DNA from: Pisaster brevispinus
Taxonomy: Eukaryota > Echinodermata > Asteroidea > Forcipulatida > Asteriidae
Assembly: GCA_023634235.1 (NCBI GenBank)
Contig: JAMKCF010000003.1
Span: forward strand, 9,126,742-9,190,741
Reading direction: 5' to 3'
DNA length: 64,000 bases
In this document: in pieces, positions 33,544 to 46,620 of the stretch
Layout of the letters: every line of letters begins with the position of its first letter
Position numbering within the stretch: the stretch's first letter is position 1
Notes under the pieces: generated by a model
The model's database searches: none
Told to the model about the DNA's origin: nothing
Seen by the model: only the letters and a program-made list of their open reading frames with translations
Program-made: the position numbers and the translations under genes

Positions 33544-36500
33544 AAACATTCTTTAAAAAGCTTTTAAAACTACACAAGAGATGATATCCGAAAATGTATA
33601 CTAAATACAGGTCGGTATGATGCTACTGTACCAATAAAATATTGATATAATTTGGTTCTCAAACAATATTTGAGGATACAAGAAAATGGGAAAATACAGT
33701 CGAATTGTTGTTAAAAGTATTCATAAGAATTATGCTTTGTCTGCTTAACTCAAGACAATTGCATTTAAGAAACTGTGAATGTCCTTTATTAATGCATTGT
33801 GTTTGTCATGAAGTAAACTAGTAAAGATTCATTCTTTACCAATTCTGGAATTTGGGGAAAGGGCTTAAGTAAGAATAATTATGCTCAATCTGTTAGTTTT
33901 TTTAGTTTTTTTAAATATTTGCTTTGCTTATCCTTCAAATGTACATCTGTGCTACTCAATCAGGATATGGTTTGATTTTGATTTTTTTTTGGCCTTTGTC
34001 GATCACTGCAGGGTAAAGGCCTCGGCATGATGTTCCCAAATGTCTCTATTTTGTTCTTGTTTACACCAGTTGACTGTCGTTCAGTATTGTTGCAGCTTGT
34101 CCCCCATCTTTCTCTAGTACCCTCTATTCAGTTTGTTCCCATAGCCTCCAACGACTGGTTGCTGAGCTTCGACAGTTATATGCTCTGCGGCTTATGTGTT
34201 CTGACATGTCCATTTTCTCTCTATTTCTCATTTTAAGATTTTTATTTTTTTTTAACAGTTTCTAAGATGTCATTAACCTTGGTCTGTTTCCTTATTCATT
34301 TGATTCTTTCTTTTTTTGTCCATGTACGTGATTTTCAGTAAACGTTTTTCCATATCAGGATTTGCATTAAACTAAAGATAAACACACATCGTTTTATTAG
34401 TGCATTGTTATATAAAAAATAACTCTTCTTGGTTATCCGCTATTTTTGTGTCTTCTTATGTTGTATAAAGTATAACAGACAATAAATGAGAATATAACAA
34501 AACGGGTGTCAGTGTCTTCTCTTATGGTTTGTATTGTTGAATCCAGACCCTAGCTTTACACGACGTAAACAGGTTTTTGTTTTTTGGTGTTTTTTTGCGG
34601 GGAGCTGGCCTGTAAAGATAAACCAATAATTATTACATATCAGAAGATACCAGCTAAGAGACCGATGTATTTCACAGTTCGGCTGGTGTCAAGTTTCTGA
34701 AAGAACGCTAGTTCAAAATCGTCCAGTTGTTTCAAATGATCAAAGGGGAAATAAATTGTCATTGTTGTATAGTGTTTGTATTTTTTCTATGTTTCTTTAA
34801 TTCACTCATTTTAATTTACATATCATACACAATTTCATGGATGGTAATGTTTTCTCGGAGATTTTGGTTCACTTCCATATCGGGAGCATTTCAACTGCTA
34901 CAATCGAAATGAGTCGGCTACCTCTCTTTGGGAGGTTTTAGAAAAATAATTGCTATTCCATTGACTTTGATTGCATTTCAGAACGAATTAAATGTAATTC
35001 TTTTGACGACATAATCAGTGAGCTTTCTCAGATTGGAACCAATCATTTTCTTATTCAATTATATCATGTCATCTTTAACACTAAAAAGTTCTTATCGGTG
35101 GGTGGCGACATACTTTGCAACCGCACACTGTATGTATAGGTTGTCACAATAACTTTCCCTGTTTCTTGGATTTCTCTTAAAAATCGATACGAAGCGACCA
35201 CTGAAGGGCGTCAACATACCAACAAATACTGGTAGTCAGGAACTCGGTCGAGGGAGCAATTTTGCACTCACTGGTCATTAATAATTAATGGATTTCACTT
35301 GCTCCTCGTCGTTTGTGTGTCGCCATAGGGACACCAAATGTTAATCTTTTGTTGTTTTTTGTTTGGTGTTGATAATCTGTCGATAGGACATAATAGGTCC
35401 GTGGGGAGATGCATTGTGTAAAATAGCTCGCAAAACTGTGCGCACGAAGGGCTTCTCGAAGGAGTTTCCGCGCGTGTTTTACAGCTCTCTTTCGTAGTAA
35501 TTTCATCGTCAGACTTTCTGCTTCAAATTATTCTTCCTTTTCCCAATAATTTCTCACAAATTTGACTGAGCTACTTTTTAACTCACTACCGGTACAACAA
35601 CAGCCTTTTGAACTAAAGAAAAAAAACCTTCTATTTGAGTTTATACTGAGTTACCTTTGAACTCAAACACCGGTACAAAAAAAACCCCGCTGTTTTGAAA
35701 TAGAGGAAATACTATAGTTTCTTCCATTTGAATTAAACGTCCACCTGTTCATGTAGGCCTTCTTGTTTCTAGATTTAATAAACGGAAATGAAAAAGGCAG
35801 CAATTACTTTCAGGGTGAATACACAAAGTAACCTTGCATATTTAACTTATTAGACTTCATTTTGTAAAGGGGGCCTACAACTCGTAAATGTTTGTCCGTT
35901 TTTTGTTTTTTGGTGTTTTTTTTTTTACTTCAATTTTCTTAAGTTACCCCCCCCCCCTTTCAAACGTCCCAACATTATTTCTTGAGAAAACAATGATAAA
36001 ACCCTCAAAACTTTGAAATGTTAATGTTCCCACCATTGGAGATATGAGATTTCAGGAACTATTAGGCCTAAATCATTGAAGACACAAGATATGATTCTGT
36101 TATTAAGTTCAACATAAATTTATTTTATCACTCATCAGTTTTCAATAACAAAATACGGAACAATTAGGGTGCGCACCACGAACCAAACAATACAAACACA
36201 GAAAGTGATCGTTTAAGAGAAAAATTGTGGTTGACGTCAAACCATTAGAATTTTAAACTTCAACATATAATGAAAACCCTTTTTAAAGGTGTTCAGTAAT
36301 TTAATTTAAAATCAATAGCTCATCATTGACATTTGGGGATTTTTCACTGTTGGCTAACTTACAGTAGAATCGAGAAGACATCACAATATCTTTAATCTGC
36401 AAAACTAGTTGTTCTTGTACCAATCGGTGAGAAAGTGAACTTTTAAAATGGTAAGCAAATTGAGTCACAGAGATTCAGTTTGTCTACCATTGCGCGCCGT

Positions 36501-37186
36501 TGTCCAACTTGATCAACAACTGGTGTAGAACTTTTCTTTGCGGTTTTAGCATTTCAAAAATGATGAAACAATGGTCATTGTCTCCTCGAAAACGACTTCA
36601 TAAAACAATTTACTTTAAAGATGGATTTCAAATCATGAATTCTTCTGAAATTATTTTAATAGTTTGTCCTTCTCCTTCAACTTTGTAATTCAGAGTGAAA
36701 AATCCATCAAATATCAAACAAAATGATTTTCCTGATATTTGAAAACTATTTTAGGCAAAAAGATATTTTAAAAATTATAAATTATAACTTTTATATCATT
36801 TTGACTTAATACAATGTGGTTTACTTATAAAATATTTAACAAAATATAACAGTATTTACACATTCTAGATAATATTCTAGAAATCCATAGTTGTAATATT
36901 TGGATCAGATTCTTCTTCAATAATGTTCATTTGAATATTGGCTCTTAGTGAAACTGTTTTGCTTGAAAACGTACAGGATTCTATAATAACTCGCATGTTC
37001 TTCATGGAGATTCAAAAAATAGTGAAGTCTGCAAGATGTTATTTGCAAAGACACCATAGAAAGGATGCACCCTTTGTTTATGCAGGGTGCCATCGCAGCC
37101 TCGGGGAAAAGGCCATTGGTAGAGAGCTGAGACTATTTGGCTCAAGAGTCTTATAAAACAGTCAGTATAGGATTTACAGAAGACCT
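33544..37186. other. Intergenic region between HGH1 and the secreted-protein gene
   Basis: It contains the HGH1 3' UTR, a diverged tandem duplication around 35570-35750 (two copies containing 'caccggtacaa' or 'taccggtacaa' after 'ttgaactc'), a C-run near 35948 and AT-rich sequence. No gene can be supported here. Confidence 0.55.
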
Positions 37187-38533
37187 TTATGACTGGTTAA
37201 AGAGTGAGCTGATTGCGACGCAAATGCACAGGAAGGCCAGGCTGATGTGGGCGAAGGCTGCTCCACAAGTGACGGCCTGGCAGGCGGTGGTTTCCTTGGT
37301 GGCACCAGAGGCGATAACCTTCCACGTGGCAGATGACGATGGGGCAACAGAGACGCAACTGTAGCTGAAGGAATCACAGGTAACGGAGGTGAGGTCCAGG
37401 GTGGCGGCCAGGTCAGACAGGGTAGCTGTGGTGCCGTTGCTAAGATCGGTGGTCAACTGAGCGGCGGTGAGTGTGACTGAAGTGGAAGCTACCACAGTAC
37501 CACTGCTGTCAGAATCGGAGAGCCAGACTGTAAAAGCCCAGTTGCTGGATCCGCTGACAACGTCGGAAGCTGCGGTGGATGAAACAACGACATCAAACTC
37601 AAGAGCCTGGCCACCACCTACGCTGATGACACCGTCGTCGGGGTTGGTAATGCTCAGAGAGTCGGCTCCTACATCCACAACAGCTGTAGAGTATAACAAT
37701 ATAGGGAAAAATAAGTATACTTGTTCGAAAATACAGAACAGTTAAACAAAATTGCTAAGCGGCACATTGAGAGTTTGACTTTTGGCTTTCATTTCTAAAC
37801 GTACTACAAAGAGTACGAGCTAAATTAGAAATTGTACAAATCTCCTCATTTCTGAAATCTGCTAGCGATAATATTTGAGATTTTCAATGAACGTACCTTT
37901 GCACACAAAGCTGATGCAGCTGGTGGTGTTGGTGACGTCAACACCAGACCAGGAAGCAGAGTCAGCAGGTCCGACCATGACGCAGAAGTAGCTGTAACCG
38001 GTACCGTCATCCCCGCAATCGACGTCAGTCAAGTTGACGGAAGCAGTCAGTGAGGACCAGGTTGTTGCGTCGTCATCGACAAGGGAGGCACTCTTCTGTG
38101 CAGTTGACAAAGTGACAGTTGTCACGCCAATTGCAGAGGTAAGGTCGCTGGCTTCTGTTGCTGCTAGTCCGGTCTGGACCTTGTAGCGGAGGGAGTTGGA
38201 CAGAGCGTTAATGACAGACGCTGCGCCGGAGGTCGGGGTGATATCCAGGTCGAACGTCACATCTGTTACTTCGCCATCAACGATATCTGACGGACTGCCG
38301 ATCTCAGAGATGTCAATGTCGACAAACTGGGATGCTGTGGATAGAAAATAAAAAGAAACAAATAAAGTATAAAAATCACATCAATTTGCGTGTTAGCATG
38401 AGATGACGTAATTATCATGGTCATTAGTTTTTGAAATGATTTGAGGAATTAAGTTTTTAAAAAAACATTAAAACTTACCAGAAAGCTTCATGAAGCAAGC
38501 AAGCAATACGAAGATGAAGTTGCTGGGAGCCAT
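37187..38533 (-). CDS. Unrecognised secreted, probably GPI-anchored protein with two Cys-patterned repeats
   Basis: Three exons: 38533-38479, 38334-37897, 37683-37187, giving 329 residues. Exon 1 encodes only a signal peptide (MAPSNFIFVLLACFMKLS). Exons 2 and 3 each encode one repeat of about 145 residues: a Ser/Thr/Asp/Val-rich, beta-strand-like stretch (TVTLSTAQ / SVTLTAAQL; SLTASVNLTDVDC / DLAATLDLTSVTC) ending in four cysteines spaced C-x6-10-C-x21-24-C-x4-C, with SYFCVMVGP...SASW and SYSCVSVAP...SATW as landmarks. Phase-1 introns bound the repeats, as in shuffled extracellular modules. The C-terminus has small residues (CGAAF) then a hydrophobic tail (ISLAFLCICVAISSLF), suiting a GPI signal or a last-moment membrane anchor. 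I do not recognise the family and assign no function. Coding use (G/C third positions) is stronger than in its AT-rich surroundings, which supports a real gene. Confidence 0.82.
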
Positions 38534-38848
38534 TTCGTTTTCTTGGTTGATTATGTACGGATATTATCTTTAAAATTGTCTGGAAGAAAAATCAAATATA
38601 ATGGATAAGATTAAAAAATTCTCGACCAAAATGGTAAGTCTAGAAAGAAAAAGTTCCGAGGTGCTTGGTACCAAGTCAGATAATACCCCTATGTTCCCAA
38701 AGTCTGTTTCTTACACCGTCAGGAAGATCGATGGTTGAGATGTTATTAACAAAGGTAAACATTGACAAACTGGTAACCAAGGGCAGCGTTTGTTTACTGC
38801 TGTTTCACTGTTGCAAGGGTGACGGTGTGGCAAACACGTGCTCTAATG

Positions 38849-39147
38849 TAGCCTTGTCCAAGGCTCTTTACGCAAGCACCCCGCTTTGAATTCACCAGGC
38901 AGCATAACAACAGGCACGGTACTGCAGTACTTGATATACAGTATACCGTGGGGTCGAAGCATGGTTTTTCAACCTCGTACTAAAAACGAAGCTGTTTCGG
39001 CTTCGTTTTTTGGCACGAGGTTGAAAAACCATGCTTCGACCCCACGGTATACTGTAATATCAAGTAATGCAGTACCGTGCCAGTATTGTTATGCTACCTG
39101 GTGAATTCAAAGCGGGGTGCTTGCGTAAAGAACCTTGGACAAGGCTA
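38849..39147. mobile_element. 299-bp foldback element with 9-bp TSD
   Basis: The ends 'tagccttgtccaagg' and 'ccttggacaaggcta' start arms of about 140 bp that pair almost throughout. They include 'tggggtcgaagcatgg'/'ccatgcttcgacccca' and close on a short loop around 'gaagctgtttcggcttc'. Direct repeats 'gctctaatg' flank it at 38840-38848 and 39148-39156. It lies just upstream of the secreted-protein gene. Confidence 0.92.
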
Positions 39148-40540
39148 GCTCTAATGTGGCACAATTTGTGCTTCATCCATGGTTCCACCGTACAATTGCT
39201 CAAGGTTTCCAAAAAAGAAAAGTTTCATCTCGGTACATTATGATCATGTAACTATTTCAAAGGACAATTCTAGTATAGTTTTTCATTATCAATCGGTCTT
39301 CAGTAAATGCTTAACTAAAAGTTGTTCATTTAGATAACATCTAATGTAGAATCTAAGTTTCACATTAAGTATAATAGTAAATATCGCCAACAAAAAGTAA
39401 TAATAAATTGTATACATTGTTTTTCTGAAAATGTGATTAAGTCAATGTTTGGTACATGCTGTAACATCTGGGTGTTATTTAGGCCTGTCACCCCCTAGAC
39501 TAATAAATAAATACAGATACCAAGCTTTGCGATTTGTTTCCATTGCATATTATGATGAACGAATAAATCATCGTGTACAAGTTTATAAGTTGTTTCATAC
39601 TCATCAAATACTATATCTTTTTAGTAGGACATGCATGGATGGTCAACCTGTTATTTGTAGCTGTCACAAAATAACGCAAAGATGAACTTCTGAAAAGCCA
39701 CAACTTCGGAAGGAGTTCTCCCATTGGTTAATATTGTTTGCTGTTCAAGTCTGACGTACTTCTAAACACATGTATTAACATACAATGCCATGATTGGTCA
39801 ACAGAGAAAAAAGGTAAAAACTTACCAAGTATAAGTTGCTTGCAGACGCTGAGTGTCCAAAGTAAAGTATTTCTCAGTGATTGTAGAGCTCTCAAAATTA
39901 TGTGTTCCTTTCTTGGTGGCAAAACTTGCAAGTGACTGAGACGCTGGGTGCTGACTCTTCTTATCTGCTCGTTGTTGTTAACAACTGGGCTCCAGGAGGG
40001 CCGTTGCCGGGCGAGGGACACAAAGAACCCAATACCGCTCGATATTACCATCGGATATACAGCGTCGCTATTTGGGTCCCTATGACAACAATTTAATGAT
40101 TTTTTTTCCGTATAAAAGTTTCCAAGGCCTCGGATTTGCGTACGCTTTTATTCCACATGAATATGTGTTAATATCGTTTGCATAGAGTTGAGTGTGATGC
40201 AGATATCGAAATTATTTTCCAAACCTTATTAACAACAACGTGGATATCAAACTGTTTAATGTATATATATCATACAGTACGCCTCAAGAAATTAAGGACC
40301 CCGCGTATCAATTTAAAAAGAAGTGACAATCAACAGTGTAACATTATAGTTTTTCGGAAAAAGTCAAACCGGTAAATATTTGAGAGTCTGAGCTGATAGT
40401 TCACAATAAATTAGGGCCACACAAAGACCGCGCTCACAAAAACCGTCCTTCAATTCTTGTACGGGTGAACGATCGCATAAAACGCATTTGGTTTAAAGGA
40501 ATATAAATTGTAGCACTTTTATGACTGACTGGTAAGAAAT

Positions 40541-40592
40541 ATCTGCGTAAGCTTTCGTAGCAGCAGCAACTACTTCATCAGATGCAATGAAG
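40541..40592 (-). other. CTGATGA-hairpin-GAAA motif (hammerhead-like core)
   Basis: The minus strand reads CTGATGA, A, then a GTAG/CTAC stem around a CTGCTG-containing loop, then CGAAAGC. The order matches the hammerhead ribozyme core CUGANGA-stem II-GAAA. Stem III and the A15.1-U16.1 pair are not evident, so activity is doubtful. Confidence 0.35.
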
Positions 40593-41449
40593 AAAAACAA
40601 CTTCAACCCAAGGTTTTCATACAGTCCAGCACGTTACAAATATTTTCGTATAAATAGTAAAAAGTATTTTTCAAATGAAAATAACGAAGGCTGATCTGTA
40701 CGGGTCGTGATTATCAATTTGAGAACATCTTTGCGATTTCTCTCATAGGAAAATCAAACCCGGATAAAAAAGAAAGAAAGAAAGAAGTTCAACTAATGGG
40801 CCATAGCAGAAGCATACTTGGGTAAATTTCTGTCATTCTTTCTTGGACAGAGATCTGGAGATTGGGGATAATTCTCAAACAACGTTAGCGTCAATCCCCC
40901 GGAACCAGAATTTTTCACGATATAATTCGTAACATTTCTCAAAGCTTTTATTTGTTTTCTCTCAAAAAAAGTCCAACTCGCCTCATACTATGATAAAAGC
41001 CAACTTAATTTTGCACGCATAAAAAAGCACAATAACTCTAGTGTAAATTTTAGGTTGTTTTATTTTATTTATTTGTTTTTCAAAATGAATTTATTTATTT
41101 ACTTTTCATTATAAAGTATCTGAATTGGGTGGTGAGTGCGCTAAGGGTTTGTGTGGGGTCCTTAACGTGCGCATTTTTGCTGAATGTAATCCATTAAAAT
41201 TTAATTAAGAGGCGAAAGACAATCCTATTAAAAGCCAACATATTCCCGGGTATTTAAATGTCAGTATGAGTCCTGGGACCTACGTGGGTTGTTGATGTCA
41301 CCATTTCCTGATGCCACTTTTTATTTTTTTTATTATGGACCTGTCACGCTCACTGGGAATCTACAGACACTCAATTTTGTGTTAGGGTTTAGCTTAAAAT
41401 GTGTACACTCGGCCATAGTTGAAGTAGTTTGTAGTTTGAAGTTTTATTT

Positions 41450-41586
41450 AGCAGGTATTAGCTGTTGCAAACTACTCACCAACCAAAAGGACCTATGGTG
41501 TAAATGCAAAACAATTGTTATAGTTACCTGACGTTTCGAGATCCGCTAGGGTCAAAACGGCAGGCCACTAACAATTTGTTTTTGCA
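41450..41586. mobile_element. Penelope-like/foldback remnant, copy 2, with 11-bp TSD
   Basis: It shares 'ttagctgttgcaaact', 'accaaccaaa', 'ggacctatgg' and 'cctgacgtttcga' with 7660-7859 in the same order. It also ends in the inverse arm 'ggccactaac'. Direct repeats 'aagttttattt' flank it at 41439-41449 and 41587-41597. Confidence 0.7.
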
Positions 41587-44500
41587 AAGTTTTATTTCGT
41601 CACGTAATAAAAAAAAAACACCACAGTGTAATTAACCTGCCGCGTATACGTGGCAGGTTACTGTAAACTCTATAGCAATGGTAAACTTTGTGGTTATTAA
41701 ACTCTCAAATAATACAGGCATCCCTAACAGCAAACTTTCACATACTTTGAGGAAAAACTTTAAAACGGAATCTTCCGATGTTATATTAAAAGGGGATGGG
41801 AATTTTGTTTAGCAGAAACCTGAACAATTAGCACAAGATGGGTAATCGACCTCCAGTCTCGGCAGTACAAAGTAACCATTATTTGGGGTGGGTGATATGT
41901 GGCAACTGCGTGCTAACAACGTAACAATAAAGACACAGGGTTGTCTGAATGGCGAAATATCGATATTGGTATCGAGTGTGTTTACAAGATGTTTACAGCA
42001 TAAGCGACGACTGGGTGATAGGGAGGCAAGTTGTGTAGGACCGTATGAGCTTAATTTTCATCCTCGAACTGGCGTATACTTTCATGTGATTAGCAGAACA
42101 AATAAATTGGAAAAACTCTAAAAAACCCTTCCTATAAAAAAAGAAAGAAAAACGGTACCGATACTAACCGTGACTCTGATGTCTAAAGTAATTAGTGTTC
42201 GAGAGAATAACTTGCATTTGTTAACCGACTTGTGAATTGCCATGCAAGCCAAATAAGTTTGATATTTCTGCAAAACATTCACTTCTGAAAAAATGTCACC
42301 GTGAAGCGGGAATCTTTATTTACTTTTAGGCGTATCATTATTACTTTTTGGCAAATCCATATATAGATGAACGTGACAAAAAAACAACTTAATTTTGCAT
42401 TTGATCTTTCCTTGAAATATGACCACCTTATTAGTGAAAATGGTGTGTGGTGTTGGGGGGGGGGGGGGAGGGACCCGGGGGGACACGGTCCAAGACAGCA
42501 ATTGTGGCAGGCCCCGTGCTCCCTTTTAGTCACGGGTGCATCATTTCAAATCAAATGCAATTTGTATTATTTACATTTTACTGCTGAAACATGGATACAA
42601 TTACAGACATTTTGAGAATAAATTTCGTTAAAATAATGCCTTTGACCAAGTGCGTGCCCAGTTTGGTATCTGGAAACTCGCAAAACAAACAGGTATTGTG
42701 CTTAGCAAAGGACAAACTTGACATTAAATTATTACCGTATTAATTATTTTGCACTTTAGGTGAGTCTGTGCATCTGCCCCAAAGAGGATAACGGTGTACA
42801 GTTATGACACTAAGCTTGATCCCAGAGCCTTGACATGGTCCTTTTCCCCCTCTAAGTCACATGCATGGTAAACCATTGTTGGCCTAAGCCAGCTATTTGG
42901 CTCATACTGTTATTCACAATGAGTGAAGACTTACAAAAGAATCCCACAGACAGCTGTTATACCCAAAAGCTACTACACCAGTACATTACAACACAGACAA
43001 TTGGCGGATCGCTCTTTTGACAAAACACTGCACCAAGGAAAACTGTATAGTGTAGCTTGTCCGACTCATGTACTTGGCTCTGTAAACAAGCCTTGGCGAC
43101 GAATTTCATGGCTTCATGAAACTTCGATAGATGAAGAATTCTGGGAATTGATATGATTGTTTGGTTCGATAACAACTATTTTGAAACATTTTTGAGGACA
43201 AAATGTGGCGTCTCGTTGTGGTTTACGCCAAAACGACAGTGATTGTATTATCACGAATTATACAGAACACGACATACAAGTCACAATCGTGTTTTACTCT
43301 TGACTTCTCATGGCCGATGAATTGTTAAACAATCTTGTCTCCAAGCTTTTAATCTTATTTGGGAAACACTTCCCTAAGAAACCAATGTGGACTTTCGTCA
43401 TGAAAACAACAAACCTATAAACATGGTTAGACATGCAAGAATTGGCATCCCTGGTCACGGATTAAGTAAACCAAAACATGTAAGAATACACATAGGCACC
43501 TACCGGTATCCATAGGGTAGGTCCTCGTTGTTCCCACCCTACCTTGGTTGCTACGACACGCTCATCGATCCAACATCTGAAATGGACGTTCTAAATGAAG
43601 GTAATTCACCGTGAATTATTGATGGGGTTTCCAAAGTTTCGCTTGGGTGTTTCCACGTGCGTGTGTAGTCCTTCATGTAGCAAGTATTCCAGGGGAAGAC
43701 TCATGTGCCATGGAACAAAAAACACATGGCAAAAAGTGCAATGTTGTGCAAAGTCCACTGTCGAACTAATGGCTGCCTTCGCCTGCCATAAACACAGTGA
43801 TTTAACGATGCTACCGCAGTTTCGTATTTACTGCGAAATGCTGCCGGCTCTTTCTTTCTTTTTTAGTCCGGTAGACCCACTCGCTGATTAGAAAACTTTT
43901 CAAATCAGTCTTTATAGTGTTATTTTGTCAATATTTTGTCGCTACAGTTTTTATTATTTGAAAATAGATATACTTTTTTCAAACAATTATCATACATCTA
44001 TACTACGAACAAGGTTTTGCTATAAAACACCACGCATGCTCATTAATAAAGACGTATTGTCGCCAAATAGAGATCCCTTCTTTCACTTCTGGCTGATGTG
44101 TTTTAAAGGGCGTGGCAGCCTCCCATACCCCGATGCTGGAAGGTATCAATATTTCTACCCACCTTCCAAGATAAATTGTTTTCGTGTTTTTGTGGTTTGT
44201 TTGTTTGTTTGGTTTTTTTTTTTTTGGGGGGGGGTTGCAATTCCCAATAGTTTATAAAATGACTTTTTCACATGCCCAGTAGTCTGAAATTATGCGAGGT
44301 AGAAAGAAGTCACGTATATTATGTAATAATTATTGGGAAATGGCCGAAATGGTGTGGATATAAGTATTGGTACATTCGAGCGCAAGTATATTGGGAGAGC
44401 CACGGGGTTAAGGGTTCAATAAGAAGTCAATACACACACTAGTTTTCCGCTCCTATTAGAAAGTAGAAAACAACCCAAAACCCCCAAACTCTGGGCCCTG

Positions 44501-46324
44501 CCCCCTCGTGGAATGGTCCAGTCTAGGATATCAATATCATTACAATTTGGAGATATAGCTTAATAAGTCATTAGAGGATCCATTTATTTGGTACGTTGAC
44601 TCACTTAAAGAGTTTTAAACAAACCAACATACCAATACAACAAAACAAACACCCGTACAACCCAATAAACAAAACAAACACCCCAACACAAACACCCAAA
44701 CAAACAAACAGCAGAGAACCAAAAACGAAAATCATCAAAACAAATAAATATATTAGGCACAATTATTAGTTAAACTTCTTTGAAACATTACCATTTAATT
44801 CCAATGTAACTATTCTCAATTGCTAAACCTGAATTTAAGTGTCATAAAAAGTAGCAACAAAATTATAAAATAAATAACACAAGACCTTTTATCAAAAGTA
44901 TAAATCAAATAATTATTTCTTTAATACTTTAAAACCCAAATTAGTTTGAAGAAACAAACAGTCATGGTCCAAAGAGTGAAGGACGTGTTCTTGAAGAATC
45001 CTGGCTATTGTAATCATTATAAATACAAGGATGTGTAGATTCCTTGTTGCATTCATGATTCAAATTGTTTATCAATTTGTTATTTATTACATATTTATTC
45101 AGTATACTCCACAAAATCAATTTAGGACAGATGAGTGTATGATATTTAGAAGTATAGTGTTTGTGTTCTAAGAACGCTGATTGTTTTCTACGCATGTGAT
45201 CAAAACCTGTAGCTTTCACAAAAAATGCCTTAACTGAAACAAAAACATTTACTACCTACAAAACCTTTTCCACTGTTTCGCTGGTTTAATTGACACTAAG
45301 TTAAGAAAAAATTAATTTAGAAAAATAAATTTTCCATTTCAGATAACGATTATCATTCAAAAGGTAACTAGCATCAATAAGACTGTATTTAGTAGTCAAA
45401 TTCGATAAATCTCCACTTTGACTAAGATTTTGTAATCACTAATGGAATGGTACAACATTGTTATAACAACTTCTGAAAATTGTTTTCATTTATCTATTCA
45501 TTATTTCAAAAACGCATTAAAATCGTCCCACAAAAGGCCAGATGACCATTGAAGATGGGGACTATAATGGAGAGTACAAAAAAGCTATAGGAGATAGAAA
45601 ATACCCTTTCCCATTTGTTTTTAAAAGTGATACATAGATTGTAAATTCGTGGAAAACAAGACACTTCAAAAGTACAGTGCACCGGTAAGATCAATATAGG
45701 CCTATATTACATCTTGTCGATGTTCCACACACAATGCCAAGCTGGTAAATATCACAAAGTAACACATTAAAGTATTCTAATAATGCGGTGTTTTAAAAAA
45801 AAGAAGCTGAATTTGTAGAAACATTTCAGAACTGAAATATGAAATTTAACCTTGTGAAAACCGTTTTCTAAAATTGGGCAAATAGAATGAAGCTATTTTT
45901 TGACACAATAGGTTAGTGTATAAACCAATGTTGTACCATCCCTTTGAAATACAAGACAACACAAAACGAAATTACCTTACTGCAAATAACAAACTGGCAC
46001 CATTCATTAATACATAAACTTTCCCATTCGAAAAATAGACCCAAAATAAACTGTAATTACTGGGGGGTTTTTCTCTTCCAAATACATAGCATCGTGTCCA
46101 AGTTCTCAACAATCAAGTTTAAACAATCATACAGTAATTTGTTTCATTTAAAGAACTTTCTCCTGTGGTTGAATTAAAAATCAAATAACTATTGTAAAAC
46201 TGTTTTTATTTTACTGATGTTATAAAGTACTGGAAAATGATGGAAAAAAACGAGTTGTACAATAGTCTTATAAAACAATCAAATGTGTATTATTGCTTAA
46301 TTGAATAACACATCAAACCTTTTA

Positions 46325-46620
46325 GCCATTAGGGGTTGAAAGTCATTGCAGACAAAAAGGTCTGAAACTAGGTCTCAAATTTTAGGAGGCATGTTGGAAT
46401 GATGGCATTCCAAACTTTTAGTAACCCCTGGATTGGTAAATTACAAGGAACTCGTATGAAACATCAGCACTAAAAAAGTAGAGAGGAGCATAAACCCCCT
46501 TCACATCTGGATAAAATTAAAGTTGTTATTTTTTACCAAGCAGATATAAAAAATATATGAATTCAGCTAAAGGTCTGAAAGTTCTCATCGCTGAGCCTTT
46601 TACCACCAATAATCTTAAAT
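46325..46620. repeat. Dispersed repeat A, copy 2
   Basis: This matches 3048-3280 in 'gacaaaaaggtctgaaac', 'aaattttaggagg', 'gaatgatggcat' and 'gcagatata', with gaps. Confidence 0.55.

Noticed and set aside
33942..33966. Possible duplicated start of HGH1 exon 3 ('gtgctactcaatcagga')
   Set aside because: The match to the exon start covers only about 17 bases and the reading frame stops soon after.
35285..35506. Basic 73-codon minus ORF (MKLLRKRAVKHARKLL...)
   Set aside because: It looks like an amphipathic N-terminus, but no downstream exon, domain or signal supports a gene.
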